DNA of 64,000 bases from Thermophilibacter provencensis (GCF_900128445.1 NZ_LT671417.1:2491201-2555200); one strand, 5' to 3'. Counted from the stretch's first letter, positions 42,984-51,927 are shown. Notes: generated from the sequence alone by a model not told the origin. A program made the numbers and translations.

Positions 42984-44405
42984 CTACCCCACCCTCACAT
43001 ACCGCTGGAACTTGCTCCTCGGGACGTCCGGCATGGTGAGCGCCAACTTCCCCGCGCGCACCAGCGGGAGGATGCGCGTACGCCGAGCCGTCTCGACCTG
43101 AAGCCCAAGCTCCTCCGCGATCTCCTCCCTGGAGCGAGGCTCACGGCAGAACTCGAGAATCCGCTCCTCGTCGGCAACGACCCCATCGTTCTTCTCGGCA
43201 CGCCCACCGTAGAGCGTGCAAATGAATGTTCCCCTGCGCTCCGTGAACTCCGGCTCTCTGAGCCCCGCGGCACGCATCGCATCGCGCATCGCGGGAATCC
43301 CCGAGTGTCGGTTTTCCACGTCATGCGTTATCTCCAGCAGGGAGATGAGCGTGGGGTTTCTCGTTGGGAGACTCTCCCGGCCCAGAGCCTCCACGGTGTT
43401 TCCGCCGAAGATGCCGCCGGGATTGACGCACTCGATCCTGTTGGAGTACACAACCAGACGGACGGGGGTGCCTATCGCATAGGGACCATAGTCCCTGTGG
43501 ACGAGGGCGTTCGCAATCATCTCCCTCACGGCAACCTCGGGGTACTCCGGGACGTTGTCGCGCTTGAGGCCCTTCACGACGGACGAAACGCGGACGTTGC
43601 GAGCAACGAATGCCCACGCGTCGTCCAGCATCTGTGGGATAGTGCCCTCGATGGTCCGGTTATCCAGGAAGCGCCGGCCCTCCTCGCCGGCGCCCATATG
43701 CTCCCCCGCCACCGCGACCGCGGTGATGCAGCAGTTCCGGTAGAGCCTCTGGGGGTAATCGCCAAGCGTCATCATTCCGGCAAGCGTCGGGGCGTCATCG
43801 CGCAGAACCCCCGTGAGGCGGAGCACGTCATCGTCGCTGCGACCCTCGAGGCGCGGACGATCCCTTCGGGCGTCAAGAACATATCTGGCAGTAGAGTCCA
43901 CGTCGAGCATGCCGCGCGAGGCGTCGGGGTGCACCGAGACATCGTCGGAGACACCCTTCTTGAAAGCGTCAATCTCGTACAGCTCGGCGTCGGTCATGTG
44001 CTCGTCAGCGTCGCCAACACGCACGTAAGACCCCTTGAGCATGCCCGACGTGCGCCGGTACGCAGGGCGCTCCCCCATCATGAGACCACGGATGTGAGCA
44101 ACGACGATCGTCTTACCGTCCAGCTCGCCAGTCTGAATGAACGGATGGATCTGCGGCTCCATCTCGCGGCACTGCTCGACGATGCTCTTCTGGAGCGCCT
44201 GGGCATCGTAGACGCCGCATGGCTTGAAGCCATTTGCCTCGTCGATTCCAAAGACGATGGCACCGCCCTCCTCCTGATTCGAGAACGAGGAGAGCGTGTC
44301 GTAGATGCGCGGGGCACCCTGCGCAGCCGCCTTCACCTCAATGGTCTGCGTCTCGCAGCGCATCGAGAGGACCTTTTGGATTAGTTGGTGAAGGGACTCC
44401 GGCAT
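42984..44405 (-). CDS. Schlafen/AlbA_2 domain protein (RecG-like putative regulator)
   Basis: About 473 residues. The N-terminal AlbA_2/Schlafen domain (CETQTIEVKAAAQGAPRIYDTLSSFSNQEEGGAIVFGIDE) is followed by the RecG-C-like ATPase domain typical of this family (VREMIANALVHRDYGPYAIGTPVRLVVYSNRIECVNPGG, LPTRNPTLISLLE). A C-terminal winged helix follows (RILEFCREPRSREEIAEELGLQVETARRT). ATG 44405 has AGGTGGTG upstream. Iterated ACCGT boxes occupy its promoter, consistent with self-regulation by the winged helix. Such proteins are frequent in phage-defence islands. Confidence 0.85.
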   Translation of the reverse strand: MPESLHQLIQKVLSMRCETQTIEVKAAAQGAPRIYDTLSSFSNQEEGGAIVFGIDEANGFKPCGVYDAQALQKSIVEQCREMEPQIHPFIQTGELDGKTIVVAHIRGLMMGERPAYRRTSGMLKGSYVRVGDADEHMTDAELYEIDAFKKGVSDDVSVHPDASRGMLDVDSTARYVLDARRDRPRLEGRSDDDVLRLTGVLRDDAPTLAGMMTLGDYPQRLYRNCCITAVAVAGEHMGAGEEGRRFLDNRTIEGTIPQMLDDAWAFVARNVRVSSVVKGLKRDNVPEYPEVAVREMIANALVHRDYGPYAIGTPVRLVVYSNRIECVNPGGIFGGNTVEALGRESLPTRNPTLISLLEITHDVENRHSGIPAMRDAMRAAGLREPEFTERRGTFICTLYGGRAEKNDGVVADEERILEFCREPRSREEIAEELGLQVETARRTRILPLVRAGKLALTMPDVPRSKFQRYVRVG

Positions 44406-44431
44406 GGTGATCACCACCTAGATTGAGTTTC

Positions 44432-44545
44432 TCGGTACCGTAATTCTACCGTAAAACCGTGTCTCTATACCGTTCTTTTACTTACGATACCGTAATTTGG
44501 CCAAAAACCGTTATCTATACCGAAAAGTCTCGCGAAATACCGAGA
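44432..44545. promoter_or_regulatory. Cluster of ACCGT(A) boxes upstream of the AlbA_2 gene
   Basis: At least six ACCGT and two ACCG boxes in ~115 bp: GGTACCGTAATT, CTACCGTAAAACCGTG, ATACCGTTC, ATACCGTAATT, AAACCGTTAT, ATACCGAAAAG and ATACCGAGA. All face the same way on the plus strand, in AT-rich DNA. This is a typical multi-site operator layout. Confidence 0.65.
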
Positions 44546-44555
44546 AATCGGCTGT

Positions 44556-44690
44556 CACACCTCGGCCCCTCGCCGCAAGCAACGCCTTGCGATTCCCATC
44601 CAGAAGCTCCCCCGTAACCGAAATCGTGGTTTTATCCGTTTTCGTTATTTTATTTTTTCTCGTTTTCTTATTCGAGAAATGCGGCTCACT
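44556..44690 (-). pseudogene. Deletion remnant of a second AAA ATPase gene
   Basis: On the minus strand the A/T-rich leader (as upstream of the ATPase at 41126) runs straight into GGGGAGCTTCTGGATGGGAA and onward, encoding GELLDGNRKALLAARG. This matches the ATPase C-terminus REYLIENREALLARYG. Everything between leader and last ~20 codons is gone. Confidence 0.72.
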
Positions 44691-44776
44691 GGGCGCGACC
44701 GAAAAGCGCCTGTCCTCAATACAAAACGGGCCCGAAAGCAACTCCAGGGCCCGTGAAGTCCAGCGCTACCGCGCGA

Positions 44777-45526
44777 CTACCAATCATGAAAGTCGTCTTT
44801 CACCGGCGACCACGTCCCAGCCAGGAAGTCGACAGGCTCGGTCGTCTCCTCTATTCGCACGCCGATTCGCTCGAGGAATCCCCGGTACTGCTCGTCAACG
44901 CCAAAGAACGGGTCCGTGTCCGCACCGCTCGGGATCCCCTTCTCCAGGAGGGCGAGGCACAGCTCGCGCTCGTCCTCCCAACGCTTGCCTCGCCGCCACA
45001 CGTCATGGATGCACGCGTCGGGACTCGGGAGAATCCAGACCGTCCTGTCCTTCCGGTTGTGGAACCCAGCGCACTCCGCGATGTCGACAACGTTGACGCG
45101 GACGATTCCGCGGCCGCCCCCGTTCTTCTCCTTGTCCGGCATGAACGAGGTATGGAACAGGCGCCCGCCGGCAGCGAACACGTCGCTCTTGACCGGATGC
45201 ACGTAATGGTGACGGGCAACAAGAACCGACACGACCGCAAGCGCGGCAAACACGACGAACACAGCAGCGCCGATCACGGCGAGCCACGTGACGTCCCGAT
45301 CCCCAAACTCGCCGCGCAAGACGCCGTCGACGAGTGTCACGACGACGATGGCAAAGACGATGAGGAAGACCAGGGCGAAGGCGGCCACCCCGAGCGCCGT
45401 GCTGTCATGCGCGTAGGAGCGCCCGAACGTCCAGGCGGCCTTTGCCGCGGCCTTCTCGTCGTCCGTCGGCTCGATGATCCGTGCCAGACGCTGGCTCGAC
45501 CGCTCTTGTCCCCTACTCATCTCCAT
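44777..45526 (-). CDS. Two-span membrane protein, function unknown
   Basis: 249 residues. After a charged N-terminus there are two hydrophobic segments (ALGVAAFALVFLIVFAIVVV and WLAVIGAAVFVVFAALAVVS), then a ~140-residue soluble C-terminal domain with YVHPVKSDVFAAGGRLFHTSF and REELCLALLEKG-like helices. No family recognised. It lies 17 nt upstream of the PIN gene end on the same strand; a role with the toxin-antitoxin pair is not evident. Confidence 0.6.
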   Translation of the reverse strand: MEMSRGQERSSQRLARIIEPTDDEKAAAKAAWTFGRSYAHDSTALGVAAFALVFLIVFAIVVVTLVDGVLRGEFGDRDVTWLAVIGAAVFVVFAALAVVSVLVARHHYVHPVKSDVFAAGGRLFHTSFMPDKEKNGGGRGIVRVNVVDIAECAGFHNRKDRTVWILPSPDACIHDVWRRGKRWEDERELCLALLEKGIPSGADTDPFFGVDEQYRGFLERIGVRIEETTEPVDFLAGTWSPVKDDFHDW

Positions 45527-45543
45527 AGCCTTTCCGAACGCAC

Positions 45544-46029
45544 CTACTCCCCAACCAGCGCGAGAAAGTCGTCCACCGAGAGCGCCGCCACGGGAGCGTG
45601 GCGCAGAAGTGCCTCGTCGCTGGTCACGAGATAGTCAGCCTTCGCGCGCTGAGCCGCCGCCAGAACCATACAACCCTCGAAGTCCGTGTGGATTCGCTGA
45701 TACTTTCGTGCAAGCCAGACATCCGAGGAATCGGCGCCCACAGCCGTCGCAATCTCGTCCATGTTGGTGACGCAGGCCGCGGCGTAGGCGGCTATGGCGC
45801 GAGCCTGGCCCTCGGAGAGCGCCGTACCCGCCGTCCGTGCCTGACGCTTGAGCGAGGCACCCACGAGGTAGAACACGTCCTTCGACGTGCCGATCGCGTA
45901 GAGCAGATCAATCCCCTTGCGAATGCAGACATCGATCAGCTCGCTTGCCTCGCGGGAGCGCGGACGTGCCCCGTCGAACGCGTCGAGCCAGACGTTGGTA
46001 TCGAGAAGAACGCGCGAAGGCTGTGACAT
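45544..46029 (-). CDS. PIN-domain ribonuclease toxin
   Basis: A 161-residue PIN domain. Acidic metal ligands are visible at VLLDTNVWLDAF (first Asp), the central SKDVFYL/EIA region, DFEGCMVLAAAQRAKADYLVTSDEALL (Asp at DFEG and SDE). It begins immediately after the antitoxin stop codon. PIN toxins cleave RNA and are held inactive by the upstream antitoxin. Confidence 0.87.
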   Translation of the reverse strand: MSQPSRVLLDTNVWLDAFDGARPRSREASELIDVCIRKGIDLLYAIGTSKDVFYLVGASLKRQARTAGTALSEGQARAIAAYAAACVTNMDEIATAVGADSSDVWLARKYQRIHTDFEGCMVLAAAQRAKADYLVTSDEALLRHAPVAALSVDDFLALVGE

Positions 46030-46407
46030 CTACGCCTCCCTGTCCAGGCGCTCGTCATACCAGTCCTCGCGGAGGTCGTCCCAGGATGGGATGTCCGCCC
46101 CGTCGTTTCCGAGGATGCCGAGCTCGCGGGCCGTCCGTGCGTACAGGGAACGCAGGCCGATAATCGCGGATGCCTTCCGAGCCGACTCGTCAGAGAGCGC
46201 AGAAGCCACACCGGGCTCGATGACCTTGCGCACAGACGCCGCGTCATCCTGATGGTCCACCACAAACTGCCAGAGCCCGCGCACCGCCGCCGACGGCGAG
46301 TAGCCAAGCCGCGTGAGCACGGCGTCCCCGGCTTCTTTGAGGGCCATGTCTATGCGCGTATTCATCTGCGTCTGCCGAACCTGCGGCGCCGCGGTTGTTC
46401 CTGGCAT
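46030..46407 (-). CDS. RHH antitoxin paired with the PIN toxin
   Basis: About 125 residues. TQMNTRIDMALKEAGDAVLTRLGYSPSAAVRGLWQFVVDH is the ribbon-helix-helix pattern of RelB/DinJ-type antitoxins, followed by an extended toxin-binding region. It is paired with a PIN toxin, where VapB-type partners are usual. GAGG lies 7 nt before ATG 46407; ATG 46413 is possible. The promoter contains a repeated TATAGCAG/TATAGCAA element (46428-46442). Confidence 0.82.
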   Translation of the reverse strand: MPGTTAAPQVRQTQMNTRIDMALKEAGDAVLTRLGYSPSAAVRGLWQFVVDHQDDAASVRKVIEPGVASALSDESARKASAIIGLRSLYARTARELGILGNDGADIPSWDDLREDWYDERLDREA

Positions 46408-46465
46408 ACTCATCACCTCGACTTTGTATAGCAGTATAGCAAGAATAATCTGACATGCGATGACC

Positions 46466-46516
46466 TTTGCTCAGAAAAGTTGACTCAAAACTTTTGACTC
46501 AACTTTTCTGAGCAAA
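46466..46516. repeat. 25-bp-arm palindrome TTTGCTCAGAAAAGTTGA
   Basis: Arms 46466-46490 and 46492-46516 around a single C, with one mismatched pair. It carries GACTCA in the core and resembles the GACTGTCC palindromes in layout. It is located between the second ADP-ribosylglycohydrolase and the antitoxin promoter. Confidence 0.8.
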
Positions 46517-46562
46517 ACAACCGAGCAAACTCGAGCATGTCGAGAAATAAAGCAAGCACGCC

Positions 46563-47339
46563 TCAGAACAGGCAGCTCTCGATGAGGGCCTTGCCCCGCA
46601 GCTTGTTTAGCCACTCGAGCGGGATTCTCTCGATGCCGTAGACGATGCCGGCGAGCGCGCCGGCGACGGCGGCCGTGGTGTCCGTGTCGTCCCCGAGGTT
46701 CACCGCGGCGAGCGTGCACTCGGCGTAGCTCGACGTGTTGGCCAGGCACCAGAGCGCGGCGTCGAAGGTGTCACGCACGAAGCCGCCTGAGCGAATCTCG
46801 TCCACAGGGCGCGCAGCGATATCTCCCGCCACGTCCGCCGAGCTCGCGCCGGCGATGAGGTCCCGCGCGATATGCACAATGGCAACGCACGCCTCCGTGG
46901 ACGTTGGGTGCGCGTGCGTTATCGCGGAGGCGGCGCGCACCTCGTCGTCGGTGGCATCGGTGAACGCGAGCGGGACCGTGCGCATGAGCGAGCCGTTGCC
47001 GTTGTCCCACTCCCCCGCAAGGCCGTGCCCGCGCTCGAGCGCCTCGCGCGTTGCGTTACCGATGTCGAAGAGCCCGTTGACCGTGTAGGCGCCGTCGCGA
47101 TACCACCGCACGAAGCGCTCGCGGATGTCATCGACGTCAATGCGTCCCAGCTCACGATAGCTGTCGCAGATTGCAAGCGCCATCGACGTGTCGTCGCTCC
47201 ACGTACCCGCCGGCTGGTTGTGGCTGCCGTGGCCGATCATGTCCGTGCAGCGGAACGAGCCCCGCGGACGAAACTCGTACGGAACGCCCAGCGCGTCGGC
47301 CACCGCCTGACCGTAGACACAGTCGCGAAGTGTTGGCAT
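46563..47339 (-). CDS. ADP-ribosylglycohydrolase (DraG/ARH family), copy 2
   Basis: 258 residues, closely similar along its length to the gene at 36105: MPTLRDCVYGQAVADALGVP, GTWSDDTSMALA, GNGSLMRTVPLAF and VNLGDDTDTTAAVAGALAG. All metal-binding aspartates are present. GAGAGGGG precedes ATG 47339. It has no MBL partner. Placement inside the island suggests a function against ADP-ribosylation-based effectors or simply a duplicated house enzyme. Confidence 0.9.
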   Translation of the reverse strand: MPTLRDCVYGQAVADALGVPYEFRPRGSFRCTDMIGHGSHNQPAGTWSDDTSMALAICDSYRELGRIDVDDIRERFVRWYRDGAYTVNGLFDIGNATREALERGHGLAGEWDNGNGSLMRTVPLAFTDATDDEVRAASAITHAHPTSTEACVAIVHIARDLIAGASSADVAGDIAARPVDEIRSGGFVRDTFDAALWCLANTSSYAECTLAAVNLGDDTDTTAAVAGALAGIVYGIERIPLEWLNKLRGKALIESCLF

Positions 47340-47389
47340 GGTTGCCCCTCTCAAAACGGCACCTCAAACAATACGTCAAACGAGACAAC

Positions 47390-48364
47390 TCACCCGCGCA
47401 GCTCCGCTTCAATCTCCTCGATGGTAAGAAGCGAGCCACGAAGTTCCTCCGGCATCAGCTTGGAGAGCTCGTACTCGGATATGCCGATCGGCTGGCTGGA
47501 GCCCTCCACCGCGTACTGTGCCAGCACATTGTCTTTGCCTTTGCAGATAAGAAGCCCGACCGTTGGCTGATCAATCTCGCTCTTCAGGATGTGGTTGACC
47601 GCCACGACGTAGGTCCCGAGCTGCCCCACGTACTCCGGCCTGAAGTCGGTGGCCTTAACCTCAATGACCACATAGCATTGAAGTGCGGCGTGGTAGAAAA
47701 GAAGGTCGATCCACTGTTCCGTCTTCCCCACCACCAGACGGTACTCCCGACCGAGGAGAGCGAAGCCCATTCCCAGCTCCATCAGGAACTGGGAGATATT
47801 GGTCATCAGGGCATCCTTGAGCTCACGCTCGTCGTAGTCGTCGCGAATGGCGAGAAAGTCGAACTGATAGGGGTCGCGTGTGATCTCCCGAGCGAGGTCG
47901 CCCTGCGGGGCGGGAAGCGCACTCGTAAAGTTGTTTACCGCCTTGCCCTGACGCTCATAGAGACCGCTATCCAGATAGTTGAGCAATACGGCGCGCGACC
48001 AGCCATTCTCCACGGTCTTACGGATGTAGAACTCCGCTTTCTCGCGGCTGCCACGACACTTGTCAATAATCGTTCTGATATGGCCCCATGGGACAGAGAA
48101 CAACTCATCGCAAGCCGGCAATTCTGCCATAAGTTGTGGCAGAATTGCCGGGCCCACAGGAAGCAGCTCGTAGAAGCGCTTCATGTACCGAAGGTTGCGC
48201 GGCGAGAAGCTCTTGGCGTTCAGAATCTCCTTTTTAAGGTCCCTGCTCGGCGTCTCGAAGAACCCCGAGCCCCACCAACTCTCAGCATGCAACTCGGCAA
48301 TGTCTTTTCCCAACTGCCAGTAGAACAGCAAAATCTCACGGTTTACCGAATCTGCCGCCTTGAT
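47390..48364 (-). pseudogene. DUF1016/YhcG-type PD-(D/E)XK nuclease, 5'-truncated
   Basis: About 325 codons. The DUF1016 N-terminal region (VNREILLFYWQLGKDIAEL, FSPRNLRYMKRFYELLP, WGHIRTIIDKC) and nuclease domain (LGREYRLVVGKTEQWIDLLFYHAALQCYVVIEVKATDFRPEYVGQL; catalytic D..EVK) are intact. The frame is open only back to 48364, where a TAG precedes IKAADSVNREIL, and no ATG, GTG or good ribosome site exists there. Roughly 20 N-terminal residues of the family are missing. TTG 48331 is a weak alternative start. Confidence 0.78.
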
Positions 48365-48560
48365 CTAACTGCATATTTACATCATTAGCAAAGCCGCTAA
48401 GCCAGAGACAACGCTCAAGATGATTGATTAACGTCGTGTTCTACACCACGTCAGTTGTTTTCTAAACGCCATCTATACCCCAGCATATACTGCCGCATGA
48501 TATGGTCTAATCCAGCAAGCTGGTTTCTGAATATCTGATATGACAGACAAAAAGCCGGCA

Positions 48561-49178
48561 CTACACCTCGTGCCTTGTCTTCATGGAATTAAGCAGTCCT
48601 ACGCCGACCTCTAGCGTCCAAATAATGGAGTCAAAAGAGTATTTATCGATATCTCCGTGTGCAGCGCTGTTAAGTGGTGGTATCAAGTCTCGAAGGAGCG
48701 CATATTCGTCTGAATTAATCAGTTTGTCATTGTGCAGGATACTAGCAAGTTTGCCCAATCCACACCTGTAAAACTGAACATTGTTCTTTTCGGCAATTGC
48801 TCGTAACGTTTTTTCAAGCTCTATGCGCAGTGAAACTAAGGCGAGCTTTGGATCGCCCTGGACAATATCATCCAATGATCCATCAATCCTCTGCGCAGTT
48901 AGATTATCAACTTCGACTGCCTCAAGATTTAGTTTTTGTATATTTTCCTGCATTCTTACCTGTGTTTCCCTGTCAATTAACTCAACTTTTCCGATACCAC
49001 TAATCTCCAAAGTCTTTATATAGGGAATTAACCACGGCATAAGAGCAAATATAATTAGGATGATGAAAGTACTGTCAATGCTGGCCTTAGGGAAAACTAC
49101 ATGAAGAATCGCTAGGGTGACAAATAGAGCAGTAATAATAATGCTTAGAGCAACCTTCGACTTCTTCATATTAATCAT
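48561..49178 (-). CDS. Low-GC membrane protein with HEPN-like C-terminal helices
   Basis: 205 residues. Two membrane segments near the N-terminus (VALSIIITALFVTLAILHVVF and FIILIIFALMPWLIPYI) precede a helical cytoplasmic domain ending in YALLRDLIPPLNSAAHGDIDKYSFDSIIWTLEVGVGLL. The AAHG pattern recalls DUF4145/HEPN-like domains, but catalytic residues are not certain. GC content is far below the rest of the window, a sign of recent transfer. Possible abortive-infection membrane effector; unproven. Confidence 0.6.
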   Translation of the reverse strand: MINMKKSKVALSIIITALFVTLAILHVVFPKASIDSTFIILIIFALMPWLIPYIKTLEISGIGKVELIDRETQVRMQENIQKLNLEAVEVDNLTAQRIDGSLDDIVQGDPKLALVSLRIELEKTLRAIAEKNNVQFYRCGLGKLASILHNDKLINSDEYALLRDLIPPLNSAAHGDIDKYSFDSIIWTLEVGVGLLNSMKTRHEV

Positions 49179-49319
49179 GAAAACCCCGATTCATGTCACA
49201 TTTTCAGTCTCTGAATAGAGTATCAAAATTATGGGCCTTGAGAGGGTAATCGACTATGGGGGTGACAGGACCTCGAAGTCACGCTCGGGATGCCGTTAAG
49301 CGTGAGCGCAGATGACGCT

Positions 49320-50029
49320 CTAGTCCCATACATACAAATCGCACTGCTCTTTTGGGATTACCAGGCAGCTCTTGTCGAAGCTGCCCTTGAAGTGCGCCTT
49401 CTTCCCCGCGAGGGCACATCGGATAGCTCAGAGTTATAAGCCGTAAGTGTGAGGTTGCCCAGCGTGTTGATGAGCTCTTCGTAGACGCGCTCGCAGTCAT
49501 CCCCAAGCATCTCGCGCCACTCCGCACTAGCAAGCGCATTCAGCGGCTTCGCGTGCCAGCTGTTCTCAAGCGTGGTGAGCAGGTAGAAGCCACGTTTGAA
49601 CGCGTAGCAGTCGCGCGTCCTGAGCGCCCGCTCGAACTCCGCGTCGCTCGGCATGCGTCGAGCCGTCCCCTCCTCTCCCAGAAGAATCGCCTCATAGGCC
49701 TCGCGGATGTTGCCACCGTCATCCCGCACCGCGTTCAGCCGCGCAATCACGGACAAGAAGAACTTGTTCAGGCTGTTTGTCGCAACGTCACACACAGAGC
49801 GACGGAAGAGGTAGCTCTCCGTGGTCCTCAGCATGGAAGCGAAGTCGTCATGCGAGAGGGCATCGCCGACATAGTCCTCGAAGAAGGACATGAGCAGCGG
49901 GTTCACAACGGAGACGTCGAGCGCGTGGATGCGAGCGAGAAGAACGCGGAGCACCTTGTCCTCACAGGCACCAGCCGTGATGCACGCGTAGTGCCCGCCA
50001 TAGCGGTAGCGCAGTCCAGCTATATCCAA
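49320..50029 (-). pseudogene. DUF262/DUF1524 (GmrSD-like) nuclease C-terminal fragment, frameshifted
   Basis: The fragment contains the helical middle of GmrSD-type enzymes (VSVVNPLLMSFFEDYVGD) and DUF1524 sequence INTLGNLTLTAYNSELSD. At about 49415 the frame slips: KKAHFKGSFDKSCLVIPKEQ and CDLYVWD-stop continue in another frame to 49320. The N-terminal ParB-like DUF262 domain is absent. It is therefore doubly broken. GmrSD systems restrict modified phage DNA. Confidence 0.75.
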
Positions 50030-50729
50030 GCATGACCCCCTTCCGCATGTTCTCGATCTCCGCCTTCACGACGGCGACGTCCTGCTCCAGGGCGTAGGTG
50101 CGCTCGACCATGTATTAGGACGCGGCCGCGGAAGAACCGTCGCGCTCACAGACGAACTGTTCCGCGTGTTGGAGTCAGCTCCCTCGGTTGGCCTTGAAGC
50201 GGAAGCTCGCTGGGGCCTCGTCGAGCATGCGTGGGAGGCCGGCGTGTCGCAGGCGCTCGTAAGCATTGCATATGACGGAGAGGCCGGCGCATTCTGCGCG
50301 GCAGAGGGAGGCATGCGGAGAAGGGGGCTCGCATCTGCCCGACACGCCCTCAACGGATACCAAAATGGACAGCGCTTCTACTGCTACGCGAGGATAGACC
50401 TTGAGAGCAAGCGGACGTGCGACGTCGACCACTTCTTTCCCCACGTGCTCGCATCAGCGCTCCCGGGCGTTAACATCGACGGCGTGTGGAACCTCGTGCT
50501 AGCGTGCCCAGAGTGCAACCGCGGAGAAGGCGGATAATTCGCGCGTGTGCCTGCGATCGAGTACCTCGAACGCCTGTCCAAGAGGAACGAGTTCCTCGTA
50601 AGCAGCCACCACCCGCTGCGCGAGGCGATAATCACGCAGACTGGCGCAACCGAAGATGAGCGCCGCTCTTTTCTTGCTCGCGTTGACCGCGAGGCTGTGA
50701 ATGTGCTCATTCACCGTTGGAGGACGCCG

Positions 50730-50735
50730 GCTAGG
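50730..50735. repeat. Target-site duplication, left copy (GCTAGG)
   Basis: Identical to 51810-51815, flanking the IS481-like element. It lies in the HNH coding sequence and supplies the transposase stop codon on the minus strand. Confidence 0.85.
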
Positions 50736-51710
50736 TGTTGCGTGCCATGACGTTGTTTACGCCGACGATGCGCGACATTGGCGGCTGACCCCCGCACGCG
50801 CTGTGCGGACGTCCCCAATTGTAGTGCTCGATGAAGGCGGGCAGGGCCTCGGCCCTGCCCGCCTCGCTCTCCCACGCCCTCCCGTACTGCCACTCCTGCG
50901 CCAGCGTGCGGTTCATGCGCTCTGCCTTGCCGTTCTGCCACGGGCTGTATGGCCTGGTGTATATGTGGCGGACGCCCTCGGACGCCAGGAGGGCGTTGAA
51001 CTCGCCCGAGCGGTAGCCGGGGTCGTTGTCGGTCATCACGCGCTCGACCGCGACCCCGAGGCCCGCGAAGAACGCCAGGCAGCGGGACACGAACGCCGAG
51101 CGCGTGGCCCTCCTCTCGTCCGGCAGCAGCTCCGCATAGGCGACCCTCGAGAAGTCGTCCACGGCGACGTGCAGGCACGACGCCCCCGCGCCGGAGTGCC
51201 CGCCGTAGGGGTCCCCGCCCCTGCCGAGGGCGCGCCAGCCGCCGCCGTCGGGGATCCGGGCGACCTTCTTCACGTCGACGTGCACGAGCTCGCCGGGGCG
51301 CGACCTCTCGTAGCGCGCGGGCGTGACGGGGCCCCTCCGGCGGACCTCGCCGGTCACGCGGTCGACGTCGGCCAGGCGCGGCAGCCCGGAGCGCGCCACG
51401 ATCCTGGCGCAGGTGCGGGCCGGAACGCCCGTGGCGGCGGCGAGGGCGAGCGGGGCGAGCAGCATGGAGCGCCTCGCCTCGACGACCCTCGCCTCGGCCT
51501 CGGGCGACGTGGACCTCGCGAGCCTGCGCGGCCTGCTCGGGCGGTCGGACATGGGCTCGCCCCTGCGGGACCGGGCGAGCCACTTGCTCGCGGTCTGCCT
51601 GCTCACGCCCATCTGGCAGGCGCGTCCGAGACGCGCATGCCGCCGGCGACCCGGCGGCACAGCAGCTCGAGGCCCCTCGGCGTGAGCCTTGCGTTAGGAT
51701 GTTGGGACAT
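50731..51710 (-). pseudogene. IS481-family transposase, frameshifted near its 5' end
   Basis: The frame from ATG 51710 gives SQHPNARLTPRGLELLCRRV and AGGMRVSDA, then slips at about 51625. The body continues in another frame as CQMGVSRQTASKWLARSRRG, LVHVDVKKVARIPDGGG (first catalytic Asp), ERVMTDNDPGYRSGEF (second Asp) and YSPWQNGKAERMNRTL (Glu), ending NNVMARNT. The DDE triad is intact, so a one-base indel in the HTH region is the only visible defect. Confidence 0.85.
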
Positions 51711-51809
51711 GGGAGGCCCCCTCTGCCGTAAGCCTAGACAACTCACAGCATGCGGGAGGCCTCCCTATTTGTCACCCTCCGGATGTGAACAACGTATCGG
51801 CACTGAACA
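50736..51809 (-). mobile_element. IS481-like insertion sequence (1074 bp)
   Basis: Terminal inverted repeats: TGTTGCGTGCCATGACGTTG from 50736 inwards and TGTTCAGTGCCGATACGTTG from 51809 inwards (about 17 of 20 shared). TGT ends and a 6-bp GCTAGG duplication fit the IS481 family. It carries one transposase gene on the minus strand and interrupts the HNH gene. Confidence 0.88.
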
Positions 51810-51815
51810 GCTAGG
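51810..51815. repeat. Target-site duplication, right copy (GCTAGG)
   Basis: Direct repeat of 50730-50735. After it the HNH frame continues GGTCTAGCAACGTTCTGA. Confidence 0.85.
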
Positions 51816-51927
51816 GGTCTAGCAACGTTCTGATGTAACGTCCCGCCTCTCGTGCCGCCCGCACGACAGGCTCGTCCCCAGCGGCATCCGGCGGCGCGTT
51901 CACCCCTCCAGCACATGCGGCACAGGC

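Larger units (their letters stand above)
50010..51833 (+). pseudogene. HNH endonuclease gene, interrupted by nonsense codon and IS481-like insertion
   Basis: An open frame from 50010 (no start codon visible) encodes TVALTDELFRVLESA, EARWGLVEHAWEAGVSQALV and the HNH core TCDVDHFFPHVL ... NLVLACPECNRGEGG. An in-frame TAA at 50535-50537 follows (probably a former Lys codon). The same frame resumes FARVPAIEYLERLSKRNEFL and AIITQTGATEDERRSFLARV up to HRWRTPAR. There the IS481-like element enters at 50736. Removing it with one target copy continues the frame as RGLATF and a TGA at 51831-51833. Confidence 0.82.

Noticed and set aside
48361-48560. Possible N-terminal part of the DUF1016 gene upstream of 48364
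   Set aside because: All three minus-strand frames contain stops within ~30 codons and none shows the family's KAVNKE-type start. The missing piece is considered lost.
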